DNA of 64,000 nucleotides from assembly GCF_028682455.1 (NCBI RefSeq), contig NZ_JANHLD010000002.1, forward strand, positions 1,054,001-1,118,000, in the 5' to 3' direction. Shown piece by piece: positions 29,229 to 39,194 of the stretch; within the stretch, counting starts at the first letter, position 1; every line of letters begins with the position of its first letter. The notes below the pieces were generated by a model, which did no database searches, was not told the DNA's origin, and worked only from the letters and a program-made list of their open reading frames with translations. The position numbers and the translations under genes were made by a program. Source of the DNA: Pseudomonas putida. GTDB lineage: Bacteria > Pseudomonadota > Gammaproteobacteria > Pseudomonadales > Pseudomonadaceae.

Positions 29229-30296
29229 ATGACGCTCACTGATCAGTCCACCCAGGTCCGGCCCGGCGAAGAACTCGACGCCGCAGTCATCGACCCTTAC
29301 CTGAAGGCCCACATCGATGGTCTGAGCGGTACGCCGAGCATCAGCCAGTTTCCCGGCGGCGCCTCGAACCTGACCTACCTGGTGCAGTACCCGGGGCGCG
29401 AATTCGTGCTGCGTCGTCCACCGTTCGGTCACAAGGCCAAGTCGGCCCACGACATGGGTCGCGAGTTCCGCATTCTCAATCAGCTCAACAGCGGCTTTCC
29501 CTACTGCCCCAAGGCGTATGTGCACTGCACCGACGAGTCGTTGATCGGCGGTGAGTTCTATGTAATGGACCGGGTCAAGGGCATCATCCTGCGCTCGGAC
29601 CTGCCGCCGGAGCTGGGCCTCGATGCCCAGCGGACCGAGGCACTGTGCAAGAGTTTCATCGACCGCATGGTCGAGCTGCACCAGGTGGATTACAACGCCT
29701 GCGGCCTGGGCGACCTGGGCAAGCCCGAAGGCTATGTGCAACGCCAGGTCGAAGGCTGGAGCAGCCGCTACGACAAGGCCCTGACCCCGGATGCGCCGCG
29801 CTGGGAAGCGGTCATCGCCTGGCTGCGCGAAAAGATGCCGGCCGACCACCCAAGGCCCGCTATCGTCCACAACGACTATCGCTTCGACAACGTCATTCTC
29901 GATGCCGACAACCCCATGCGCATCATTGGCGTGCTCGACTGGGAGATGACCACCCTTGGCGACCCACTGATGGACCTGGGCAACACCCTGGCCTACTGGA
30001 TCGAAGCCGACGACCCAGCCCCCGTGCAACTGATGCGTCGCCAGCCGAGCAACGCCCCAGGCATGCTCACCCGCCAACGGTTCGTCGACTACTATGCCCA
30101 ACGCGCCGGCATCCGCATCGACAACTACGACTTCTACTACACCTATGGCCTGTTTCGCCTGGCCGGGATTGTCCAGCAGATCTACTACCGGTTCTTCCAC
30201 GGCCAGACCCAGGACAAGCGCTTTGCCCAGTTCATCCATATGAACAAACTGCTGGAGCACATGAGCCTGCAGGTCATTGCCAAGTCCAGCCTCTGA
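29229..30296 (+). CDS. APH-fold phosphotransferase (ACAD10/11- and LvaA-type kinase)
   Basis: This 355-residue protein kinase-like phosphotransferase of the aminoglycoside phosphotransferase superfamily has a substrate/ATP region with FPGGASNLTYLVQYPGREFV, FVLRRPPFGH and SAHDMGREFRILNQL, catalytic loop IVHNDYRFDNVILD (HxDxxxxN) and metal-binding LDWEMTTLGDPLMDLGNTL. It belongs to the subgroup that accompanies acyl-CoA metabolism: the kinase domain of ACAD10/11 and LvaA of P. putida phosphorylate hydroxyacyl-CoA. The substrate here is not known; hydroxyacyl-CoA is an inference, and antibiotic resistance is unlikely. It is followed after 22 bases by an SDR gene. Confidence 0.87.
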   Translation: MTLTDQSTQVRPGEELDAAVIDPYLKAHIDGLSGTPSISQFPGGASNLTYLVQYPGREFVLRRPPFGHKAKSAHDMGREFRILNQLNSGFPYCPKAYVHCTDESLIGGEFYVMDRVKGIILRSDLPPELGLDAQRTEALCKSFIDRMVELHQVDYNACGLGDLGKPEGYVQRQVEGWSSRYDKALTPDAPRWEAVIAWLREKMPADHPRPAIVHNDYRFDNVILDADNPMRIIGVLDWEMTTLGDPLMDLGNTLAYWIEADDPAPVQLMRRQPSNAPGMLTRQRFVDYYAQRAGIRIDNYDFYYTYGLFRLAGIVQQIYYRFFHGQTQDKRFAQFIHMNKLLEHMSLQVIAKSSL

Positions 30297-30318
30297 CGAC
30301 TACAACAAGGAAAAAACC

Positions 30319-31086
30319 ATGTCCAAGACCCAACTGTTCGACCTCGACGGCAAGATTGCCTTCGTTTCCGGTGCCAGTCGCGGCATCGGCGAAGCCATCG
30401 CCCACCTGCTGGCCCAGCAAGGCGCCCACGTGATCGTCTCCAGCCGCAAGCTCGACGGTTGCCAGCAAGTAGCCGACGCCATTATCGCCGCCGGTGGCAA
30501 GGCCACGGCCATTGCCTGCCACATTGGTGAAATGGAGCAGATCGGCCAGGTCTTCGCCGGTATCCGCGAGCAGTTCGGCCGCCTCGACATCCTGGTCAAC
30601 AACGCCGCGACCAACCCGCAGTTCTGCAACGTACTGGACACCGACCTTGGCGCATTCCAGAAGACCGTCGATGTGAACATTCGTGGTTACTTCTTCATGT
30701 CGGTCGAGGCCGGCAAGCTGATGCGCGAGAACGGTGGCGGCAGCATTATCAACGTGGCGTCGATCAACGGCGTGTCGCCGGGGATTTTCCAGGGCATCTA
30801 CTCGGTGACCAAGGCGGCTGTGATCAACATGACCAAGGTGTTTGCCAAGGAATGTGCGCCGTTCGGCATTCGCTGCAATGCCCTGCTGCCGGGCCTGACC
30901 GACACCAAGTTCGCCTCGGCGCTGGTCAAGAACGATGCGATCCTCAACACCGCGCTGCAGCAGATCCCGCTCAAGCGCGTAGCCGATCCCAAGGAAATGG
31001 CCGGTGCCGTGCTGTACCTGGCCAGCGACGCGTCGAGCTACACCACCGGCGTGGCCTTGAACGTGGACGGCGGCTTCCTGTCCTGA
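30319..31086 (+). CDS. short-chain dehydrogenase/reductase (SDR)
   Basis: This 255-residue classical SDR has the NAD(P) motif FVSGASRGIGEAIAHLLA (TGxxxGxG type with Ser first), NNA motif DILVNNAATNP, catalytic Ser in IINVASINGVSPG, and YxxxK in GIYSVTKAAVINMTK. The C-terminus VALNVDGGFLS is typical of FabG-like members. It starts at 30319 after AAGGAAAAAACC, 22 bases from the phosphotransferase stop, so they are co-transcribed. It likely oxidises or reduces a hydroxyacyl intermediate handled by its neighbour, but the substrate cannot be told from sequence. Confidence 0.9.
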   Translation: MSKTQLFDLDGKIAFVSGASRGIGEAIAHLLAQQGAHVIVSSRKLDGCQQVADAIIAAGGKATAIACHIGEMEQIGQVFAGIREQFGRLDILVNNAATNPQFCNVLDTDLGAFQKTVDVNIRGYFFMSVEAGKLMRENGGGSIINVASINGVSPGIFQGIYSVTKAAVINMTKVFAKECAPFGIRCNALLPGLTDTKFASALVKNDAILNTALQQIPLKRVADPKEMAGAVLYLASDASSYTTGVALNVDGGFLS

Positions 31087-31097
31087 TCCCCAGGCGT

Positions 31098-31165
31098 TAG
31101 GAGCGGCCTTGCCCCGCGATGCGCTGTGACAGTCAGCTCGCTATCGCGGGGCAAGCCCGCTCCTA
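31098..31165. repeat. REP pair after SDR gene
   Basis: TAGGAGCGGCCTTGCCCCGCG and its near-complement ATCGCGGGGCAAGCCCGCTC face each other around about 20 bases (GCGCTGTGACAGTCAGCTCG). One arm has a single mismatch in the core (GGCC for GGGC). It lies between two plus-strand genes. Confidence 0.88.
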
Positions 31166-31252
31166 CAGACCCTGACAGACGGGCTCGATCTCCATTACCA
31201 TATCGGCCGTCAGGCGCAGCCCCTTCTGCGCCCAGCCGATTAAGCTCATGCC

Positions 31253-32032
31253 ATGCCCTTCGAACTCAGCGTAGACCTCACCACCCTCGCCATTCTCGCC
31301 GCTGTCGCCTTTGTTGCCGGATTCATCGATGCCATCGCCGGAGGCGGTGGCCTGCTGACCACCCCCGCCCTGCTCACCGCCGGCATGCCGCCGCACCTGG
31401 TGCTGGGCACCAACAAGCTCAGCTCGACCTTCGGCTCGGCCACCGCCGGTTTCACCTACTACCGCCGCAAGTTGTTCCACCCCGAACAATGGCGCCACGC
31501 CCTGGCCGGCACCTTCGTCGGCGCCTTGATCGGTGCCGTGGTCGCCCACTACCTGCCCGCCGAATGGCTGAACAAGATGCTGCCGGTGATCGTCTTTCTC
31601 TGTGGCGTTTACCTGCTGTTCGGCGGCACGCCCAAGGCGCCGCTGGATGCCGATGTACCGGTGAAGAAAAAATGGCAACTGCCCCAGGGCCTGACACTGG
31701 GTTTCTATGATGGTGTGGCCGGGCCGGGCACCGGGGCGTTCTGGACCGTCAGCACCCTGCTGCTCTACCCCATCGACCTGGTCAAGGCCAGCGGTGTGGC
31801 GCGCAGCATGAACTTCGTCAGCAATGCCGCGGCGCTGTCGGTGTTCATCTTTTCCGGTCAGGTCGACTGGCTGGTGGGCCTGTCGATGGGCTCGGCGCTG
31901 ATGGTCGGTGCCTTCTTCGGTGCGCGTACCGCCATCAGCGGCGGTAGCAAGTTCATCCGCCCGGTGTTCATCACCGTGGTGCTGGCGCTGACCGTGCGCC
32001 TAGCGTGGCAGCACTGGTTCGGCCAGGCCTAG
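31253..32032 (+). CDS. TSUP family permease (TauE/SafE, DUF81)
   Basis: This 259-residue inner-membrane protein has about eight spans in two repeats. The opening [20 protein letters not shown] and [23 protein letters not shown] block (here [20 protein letters not shown]) are characteristic of the TSUP/TauE family, and the second repeat has [19 protein letters not shown]. Members move sulfonates, sulfoacetate or other organic anions, or are of unknown substrate; none can be assigned here. The ribosome site is weak. Its 3' end overlaps the convergent nudC gene by 33 bases. Confidence 0.9.
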   Translation: MPFELSVDLTTLAILAAVAFVAGFIDAIAGGGGLLTTPALLTAGMPPHLVLGTNKLSSTFGSATAGFTYYRRKLFHPEQWRHALAGTFVGALIGAVVAHYLPAEWLNKMLPVIVFLCGVYLLFGGTPKAPLDADVPVKKKWQLPQGLTLGFYDGVAGPGTGAFWTVSTLLLYPIDLVKASGVARSMNFVSNAAALSVFIFSGQVDWLVGLSMGSALMVGAFFGARTAISGGSKFIRPVFITVVLALTVRLAWQHWFGQA

Positions 32033-32830
32033 GCGACGCGCCACGTACAGGTCGATCAGGTAGCGGGCAATCGAGCGCCCTGCCGGCAACGGCGGGAGCG
32101 CGTCGACCCGGAACCACTGCGCATCCTCGATTTCGTCTGGTTGCATGACGATGTCCCCACCCGCGTACTCGGCATGAAAGCCCAGCATCATCGAATGCGG
32201 GAACGGCCAGCATTGGCTACCGACGTACTGGATGTTCTGCACCTCGATCGCCACTTCCTCGCGGACCTCGCGCACCAGGCAATCCTCGGCGGACTCGCCA
32301 GGCTCGGCAAAGCCTGCCAGGGTGCTGTAGACGCCGGTGACAAAACGCGGGGATCGAGCCAGGAGAATTTCGTCGCCACGGGTGATCAGCACGATCATGC
32401 TCGGCGAGATACGCGGGTAGCTGCGCAGGTCGCAGGGCTCGCAGTACATGGCCCGCTCCCAGTGGATCTGCTGCATGGCCTGGCCACAGCTGCCGCAGAA
32501 TCGGTGCTCGCGGGCCCAGGTGGCGATCTGCGCGGCGTAGCCGAGAATCTTGTAGGTATCGAAGTCGCCTTCGAGCATGAACTGGCGCAGGCCACGCCAG
32601 CTGCAACCGGCCACCGCTTGTGGGTTGCGCAGTTCGAGCAGGAACACCGGCTGGCCATCGAAATGGCCGATGCCGTGTTCGAACAACACGTCCAACTCCT
32701 GGCGCTTGAGCCAGTCGCGCGGGAACAGCGCGCCGTTGCCGTCAACCAGAAAGCCCTCGCGGCAACGGGCGACTGCCCAGCCGCCAGCGAGATTAGTGTC
32801 CAGTACCGCGGTGGTCCAACGCACTGCCAT
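32000..32830 (-). CDS. nudC: NAD+ diphosphatase / RNA deNADding enzyme NudC
   Basis: NudC hydrolyses NAD(H) to NMN and AMP and removes NAD caps from RNA 5' ends. The 276-residue protein has the NADH-pyrophosphatase N-terminal domain, a zinc ribbon with FCGSCG and YCEPC, and the Nudix box [20 protein letters not shown]. The family motif SQPWPFPxS follows as [14 protein letters not shown], with Cys where Pro is usual, which is a minor variation. The 3' end overlaps the convergent TSUP gene by 33 bases. Full length. Confidence 0.95.
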   Translation of the reverse strand: MAVRWTTAVLDTNLAGGWAVARCREGFLVDGNGALFPRDWLKRQELDVLFEHGIGHFDGQPVFLLELRNPQAVAGCSWRGLRQFMLEGDFDTYKILGYAAQIATWAREHRFCGSCGQAMQQIHWERAMYCEPCDLRSYPRISPSMIVLITRGDEILLARSPRFVTGVYSTLAGFAEPGESAEDCLVREVREEVAIEVQNIQYVGSQCWPFPHSMMLGFHAEYAGGDIVMQPDEIEDAQWFRVDALPPLPAGRSIARYLIDLYVARRLGLAEPVLPR

Positions 32831-32864
32831 GTTCCGGTTCCTTGCGCGCGTCCGCCGCTGTAAC

Positions 32865-33677
32865 TCAGTCGGCGAACTCGGGTTTCTGTTTGCTCATGTG
32901 GGCAGCCACGGCCACCCGCAGATCGGTGGATTGCAACATGGCGGCGTTCCAGGTGGCAATGTATTCCAAGCCATCGTCGATACGGTGATCGCGCATATAG
33001 CCGATCATTTCCTTGGTGCCGGCCACGGCAATGGGGGATTTTCCCGCAATTTCGGTAGCAATGGTAAAGACACCGTCGAGCAAGGCCTGATGGTCATCGT
33101 AGACCCGATTCACCAGGCCGATACGCTGGGCCTCATCGGCCTCGACGTTGCGCCCGGTATAGGCCAGCTCGCGCATGATGCCGTCGCCGATGATCCGAGG
33201 CAGGCGCTGCAGGGTACCGACGTCGGCGGCCATGCCCATGTCGATTTCCTTGATCGAGAACTGTGCGTCGCTGGCGCAGTAGCGCATGTCGCAGGCCGAG
33301 ACCAGGTCGATGGCACCACCAATGCAGTAGCCGTGGATGGCTGCCAGCACCGGCTTGCGGCAGTTGTCCACGGCATTGAACGAAGCCTGCATGCGCAGGA
33401 TGATGCGCCGCAGCGTGCGGGCGTTGCGGCCCACATCCTTGCCCAGCTCGTTGGCCAGCGAGGCCAGCATCATCAGGTCGATGCCGGCGGAGAAGTGCTT
33501 GCCGGCACCGCTGATCACCACCACGCGCACCGCATCGGTCTCGTCGATCCATTTGAAGATGTCGACTATTTCGCTCCAGAACGCCGCGTTCATCGCGTTG
33601 TACTTTTCCGGGCGGTTGATCTGCACGTGGGCGATATGGTTGTTCAGTTCGACCTTGAATGCCTGGTAGTCAGTCAC
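32865..33677 (-). CDS. crotonase, delta3,5-delta2,4-dienoyl-CoA isomerase type
   Basis: This 270-residue enoyl-CoA hydratase/isomerase superfamily protein has an oxyanion-hole pattern [13 protein letters not shown] and [20 protein letters not shown]. Then [20 protein letters not shown] has the Glu and Asp at the positions used by ECH1 dienoyl-CoA isomerases, so this function is favoured over hydration. It would serve in beta-oxidation of fatty acids with odd-position double bonds. I chose the GTG at 33677 because AAGGAG lies 6 bases upstream; a TTG nine codons earlier lacks support. It is monocistronic, 34 bases downstream of the nudC start. Confidence 0.86.
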   Translation of the reverse strand: MTDYQAFKVELNNHIAHVQINRPEKYNAMNAAFWSEIVDIFKWIDETDAVRVVVISGAGKHFSAGIDLMMLASLANELGKDVGRNARTLRRIILRMQASFNAVDNCRKPVLAAIHGYCIGGAIDLVSACDMRYCASDAQFSIKEIDMGMAADVGTLQRLPRIIGDGIMRELAYTGRNVEADEAQRIGLVNRVYDDHQALLDGVFTIATEIAGKSPIAVAGTKEMIGYMRDHRIDDGLEYIATWNAAMLQSTDLRVAVAAHMSKQKPEFAD

Positions 33678-33833
33678 AGAGCGCTCCTTGAGGGGGAAGG
33701 ACAATCGCAGGACTATATCAAGGCCCCAGTCACGAACTAGACCGCGCTTGTGCCAAAACCGGGACTTTTACCTTGATCTGACGGCCTGTATCCGGCACCT
33801 TGCGCTCCTGTTGAATTATTAGGATACATTTTC

Positions 33834-35336
33834 ATGTCCCGCTCCCTGGCCGGCGCCCTGGCCCACAACTTCCTCGGGCAGTCGCCCCGCTGGTACAAGG
33901 CGACCCTCTGCCTGTTCCTGCTGCTCAATCCTGTGCTGCTGTTCACCCTCGGCCCGGTGGTCACCGGCTGGGTGCTGGTGGTCCAGTTCATCTTCACCCT
34001 GGGGATGGCCCTCAAGTGCTACCCGTTGATGCCGGGTGGCCTGCTGATGATCGAAGCACTGGTGCTGGGCATGACCACACCCCAGGCGCTATATGACGAG
34101 CTGCAGCACAACTTCCCGGTGATCCTGCTGCTGATGTTCATGGTCGCCGGCATCTACTTCATGAAAGACCTGCTGTTGTTCGTGTTCTCACGCATCCTCC
34201 TGGGCGTGCGCTCCAAGGCGATGCTGGCCCTGCTGTTCTGTTTTCTCTCGGCGTTCCTGTCGGCGTTCCTCGATGCCTTGACCGTAACCGCGGTGATCAT
34301 CAGCGCGGCGGTGGGGTTCTACTCGGTCTATCACCGGGTAGCTTCGGGAGCCAATCCGCGCGAAGAGTCGGACCTGGACAGCGACCACAACATCGCCCAA
34401 CTGCAACGCGATGATCTGCAGCAGTTTCGCGCCTTTTTGCGCAGCCTGCTGATGCACGGCGCCGTGGGCACCGCCCTGGGCGGCGTCTGCACCCTGGTGG
34501 GCGAGCCACAGAACCTGCTGATAGGCCATGAGATGGGCTGGCACTTCGCCGACTTCTTCTTCAGGGTCGCGCCGGTCTCCATGCCGGTGCTGGCGGCAGG
34601 CCTGGTGACCTGCGTGCTGCTGGAGAAGCTGCGCTGGTTCGGCTACGGCACCCTGCTGCCAGACAACGTGCGTGACGTACTGGCCGCCTATGCTGCCGAA
34701 GACGATGCACGCCGCACCGCGCAACAGCGGCTGGCACTGTGGGTACAAGGCCTGGCCGCCGTGATCCTGATCGTCAGCCTGGGCCTGCACATTGCCGAAG
34801 TCGGCCTGATCGGCCTGCTGGTGATCGTGCTGATTACCGCCTTTACCGGAATCACCGACGAACACCGCCTGGGCCGCGCGTTCCAGGACGCCATGCCGTT
34901 TACCGCGCTACTGGTGGTGTTCTTTGCCGTGGTGGCGGTGATCCACGACCAGCAACTGTTCACGCCGCTGATCCAGTGGGTACTTGCGCTGCCGACCGAG
35001 CAACAGCCGGGCATGCTGTTCATTGCCAACGGCTTGCTGTCGGCGATCAGCGACAACGTCTTCGTGGCGACCATCTACATCACCGAAGTCAAGCAGGCGT
35101 TCCTCGACGGCAACATGAGCCGCGAACACTTCGAGACCCTGGCGGTGGCGATCAACACCGGCACCAACCTGCCGAGCGTGGCCACGCCCAATGGCCAGGC
35201 GGCGTTCCTGTTCCTGCTGACCTCGGCCATCGCACCGTTGATTCGCCTGTCGTATGGCCGGATGGTGTGGATGGCACTGCCCTATACCGTGGTCATGGGT
35301 GGCCTGGGATGGTGGGCAGTGACGTACTGGTTGTAA
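33834..35336 (+). CDS. nhaB: Na+/H+ antiporter NhaB
   Basis: This is a sodium/proton antiporter of the inner membrane, 500 residues with about 11 or more spans. Family blocks are [20 protein letters not shown] at the N-terminus, [58 protein letters not shown], and [19 protein letters not shown]. It exports Na+ (and Li+) and helps pH and salt homeostasis. It is a single gene with an upstream AT-containing region and a REP element after the stop. Full length compared with the approximately 500-513 residues of other NhaB proteins. Confidence 0.96.
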   Translation: MSRSLAGALAHNFLGQSPRWYKATLCLFLLLNPVLLFTLGPVVTGWVLVVQFIFTLGMALKCYPLMPGGLLMIEALVLGMTTPQALYDELQHNFPVILLLMFMVAGIYFMKDLLLFVFSRILLGVRSKAMLALLFCFLSAFLSAFLDALTVTAVIISAAVGFYSVYHRVASGANPREESDLDSDHNIAQLQRDDLQQFRAFLRSLLMHGAVGTALGGVCTLVGEPQNLLIGHEMGWHFADFFFRVAPVSMPVLAAGLVTCVLLEKLRWFGYGTLLPDNVRDVLAAYAAEDDARRTAQQRLALWVQGLAAVILIVSLGLHIAEVGLIGLLVIVLITAFTGITDEHRLGRAFQDAMPFTALLVVFFAVVAVIHDQQLFTPLIQWVLALPTEQQPGMLFIANGLLSAISDNVFVATIYITEVKQAFLDGNMSREHFETLAVAINTGTNLPSVATPNGQAAFLFLLTSAIAPLIRLSYGRMVWMALPYTVVMGGLGWWAVTYWL

Positions 35337-35344
35337 GGATTCAG

Positions 35345-35368
35345 TAGGAGCGGGCTTGCCCGCTCCCA
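35345..35368. repeat. short REP palindrome after nhaB
   Basis: GAGCGGGC and GCCCGCTC are complementary and form an 18-base palindrome around TT, within TAGGAGCGGGCTTGCCCGCT. It lies between the convergent nhaB and zwf genes. Confidence 0.8.
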
Positions 35369-35396
35369 CAGGCCATCGCCTCACCTCGTGCGCGCG

Positions 35397-36895
<1,499 letters not shown>

Positions 36896-36899
<4 letters not shown>

Positions 36900-37879
36900 T
36901 CAGGTTTCTTCTCGACATGGCCACCGAAACCAAAGCGCATCGCCGAGAGCATCCGGTCGGCGTAGGTGCCCTGCTGCTGGCGCGAACGAAAACGGGCGAA
37001 CAACGCGCTCGACAGCACCGGCACCGGCACGGCCTGCTCCACGGCCGCATCGATGGTCCAGCGCCCTTCGCCGCTGTCGGCCACCGAGCCGTTATAGCTA
37101 CCGAGCTGCGGATCGGCCACCAGGGCATCGGCAGTCAGGTCCAGCAACCAGGAAGTGACCACGCTGCCGCGGCGCCATACTTCGGCAATCTCGGCCACAT
37201 CCAGGTCAAAGCGCTGCTCGGCTGGCAAAGCCTCGCTGCCCTTGCTCTTGAGAATGTCGAAGCCTTCGGCATAGGCCTGCATCAGGCCGTATTCGATGCC
37301 GTTGTGGATCATTTTCACGTAGTGCCCGGCGCCTGCGGGGCCGGCGTGGATATAGCCCTGTTCGGCCCGCCCGGCCGGCCCCTGGCGACCGCGGGTGCGA
37401 GGAATGTTGCCGACACCGGGCGCCAGTGAGGCGAACAGCGGATCGAGGCGATCGACCACCGCTCTCTCGCCGCCGATCATCATGCAGTAGCCACGCTCGA
37501 GACCCCAGACACCGCCGGAGGTGCCCACATCGATGTAGTGCAGCGCGCGCTTGCCCAGCTCGCTGGCGCGGCGGATGTCGTCCTTGTAGAAGGTGTTGCC
37601 GCCGTCGATGATCACATCGTCGGGATCCAGCAGGTCGGCCAGTTGCGCAATGGTCTGCTCGGTCGGCTCGCCCGCCGGCAGCATGACCCACACCGCGCGC
37701 GGCTTGTGCAGCTTGCCCACCAGGGCGCCGAGGTCATGCGCGCCATTGGCCCCCTCGGTGGCCAGGGTCTCGACGGCCTTGCGGTCGCGATCATGAACCA
37801 CTGTCTGGTGGCCGTCGCGCATCAGTCGCCTTGCAATATTGCCGCCCATGCGGCCCAGCCCCACGATTCCCAGTTGCAT
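36896..37879 (-). CDS. gnd: 6-phosphogluconate dehydrogenase, decarboxylating, short type
   Basis: This 327-residue short (single helical C-domain) 6-phosphogluconate dehydrogenase converts 6-phosphogluconate to ribulose-5-phosphate and CO2. It has the Rossmann motif [20 protein letters not shown], substrate block [35 protein letters not shown] and the catalytic Lys-Asn-type block [20 protein letters not shown]. The short form, distinct from the approximately 470-residue enzyme, is often NAD-preferring. In Pseudomonas, where glucose goes mainly through Entner-Doudoroff, this gene gives an oxidative pentose branch. It overlaps zwf by four bases. Confidence 0.95.
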
Positions 37880-38077
37880 GTGCCGATGCTCCCCTTGAAT
37901 GAAAACTGCCGGTTCAGGCCTTCAAGATTAGTCCAGCACGGGCAGACTTGGTTCAGCGACGAACGGCAAGACAGCAAGAAACAAAAAAGTTCCCATGCCC
38001 CTCAAAAGAATTCAGAATCCCCGACCGACCGAGCAACTACGCTTGCAACCAACAACCAGCCATTTGCGAGGTGTGCA

Positions 38078-38245
38078 ATGGGAACCCTTCTAGCGAAAAT
38101 GCCGCCCCAGACGCTCTACGTCACCATTACCCGGGAGGAGTTGCGGCGTCTGCGGGAAGAGCGCGATCGGTTGCAACAGCAAGTCGCCACCCTCAGCCAG
38201 CAGCTGGAACAAGCCAAGTCCGACGGTAAGAACGCACTCGTCTGA
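38078..38245 (+). CDS. 55-residue coiled-coil microprotein
   Basis: This short gene encodes MGTLLAKMPPQTLYVTITRE, then ELRRLREERDRLQQQVATLS and a charged tail to NGKNALV-like end (DGKNALV). The ATG at 38078 has GAGGT 6 bases upstream. Residues about 18-48 form heptads with Leu at a/d positions, so a short parallel coiled coil is likely. I recognise no functional family. The reading frame runs open upstream but contains promoter-like non-coding sequence, and this start is the supported one. It lies between gnd (divergent) and the GNAT gene (convergent). Confidence 0.65.
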   Translation: MGTLLAKMPPQTLYVTITREELRRLREERDRLQQQVATLSQQLEQAKSDGKNALV

Positions 38246-38286
38246 GCGAGCCACGGCAGGTGGCTACACCCTCTGCCCGCCAACTT

Positions 38287-38778
38287 CTATAGCGCCTTGG
38301 TCCAGAACTGCATGGCGCCATGGGCCGGATCGAACCGGGCATGTTCAAAGCCGAAGGTGCGGTAGCTGGCCTGGGCAACCGGATTGCCTTCGAGCACCTC
38401 CAGTGTCAGCTTGCAGCAACCGCGCTGGCGGGCGATTTCCTCGACCTTGGCAAGCATGCGCTGGCTCAGGCCCTTGCCACGATGGGCCGGCACCACCGAC
38501 ACGTCATGGACGTTCACCAGTGGCCGGCAGGCGAAGGTAGAAAACCCCTCGAAGCAGTTCACCAAGCCCGCCGGCTGGCCATCGACGAAGGCCAGCACAC
38601 TGAAGGCATGGGGCCGCCGGGCCAGCTCCTGCGGCAGTTGCTCGAGCAACTGCGGATCGAGCGGCTGGCCGCCGCCCATGGGATCACGGGCATACTGGTC
38701 CAGCACCAGGCCGATGGCTTCTGCATGCATCGGGTTGCTGTAGCTGGCCTGCAATACCAGAATCTGTTCGGCGTCCAT
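38287..38778 (-). CDS. GNAT family N-acetyltransferase
   Basis: This 163-residue GNAT acetyltransferase has the acetyl-CoA loop VPAHRGKGLSQRMLAKVEE (R/Q-x-x-G-x-G/A type) with VNVHDVSVV before it, and GCCKLTLEVLEGNPVAQASY with YRTFGFEHARFDP after. These are motifs A and B of the fold. I chose the ATG at 38778 because AAGGA is 5 bases upstream; an ATG two codons earlier is the alternative. The substrate (small molecule or protein N-terminus) is unknown. It is convergent with the 55-residue coiled-coil gene. Confidence 0.86.
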   Translation of the reverse strand: MDAEQILVLQASYSNPMHAEAIGLVLDQYARDPMGGGQPLDPQLLEQLPQELARRPHAFSVLAFVDGQPAGLVNCFEGFSTFACRPLVNVHDVSVVPAHRGKGLSQRMLAKVEEIARQRGCCKLTLEVLEGNPVAQASYRTFGFEHARFDPAHGAMQFWTKAL

Positions 38779-39194
38779 GGTCATCCTTGTCCCTTTGAGC
38801 ATTTGGCCCCCGGCACGCGCCTGGGGAAATCGGGGGATTGTACGACATGCCGGTGACTGAAAGTTAAGTGACCAGCGGGTCACATTTCCCGGCGCATCTC
38901 TCCTACACTCAGTAGCGGCCACGAGATTGTCCGGAAAACTCGACTGAAAAAAGTCGAACTTTCTGAAATCGCAAAAGGTCAGCAAGTTAGTAGGTCAACG
39001 TTTCTGGTCATCCAGACACGGTCCACCCACCCCAATTTGTCAGCACGCCGTCGACACGGATTGTCGACTTGCGTTGCGCTTGTGCGCATGACAGCGGGGC
39101 ATGGATCGCAATGCACTTCCACACACAGAGAGATGCCTTCAGCAGACACACAATAACGGGTGACCACGCCCGCCACATAGGGACGGAGAGAAGT
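38779..39194. other. 416-base control region upstream of glgA
   Basis: No gene is seen. It contains a GAACTT hexamer (38956-38961) with TCAGC 17 bases later (38979-38983), a partial match to an AlgU (sigma-22) promoter whose -10 is poor. An inverted repeat TCGACT / AGTCGA (38940-38945 and 38952-38957) overlaps the -35. A second GTCGAC pair occurs near 39050-39067. The leader to glgA would be about 200 bases. No riboswitch is recognised. Confidence 0.4.

Noticed and set aside
29229..30296. Aminoglycoside resistance gene
   Set aside because: The fold is shared, but the sequence belongs to the acyl-CoA-metabolism subgroup and sits with an SDR, so resistance is not supported.
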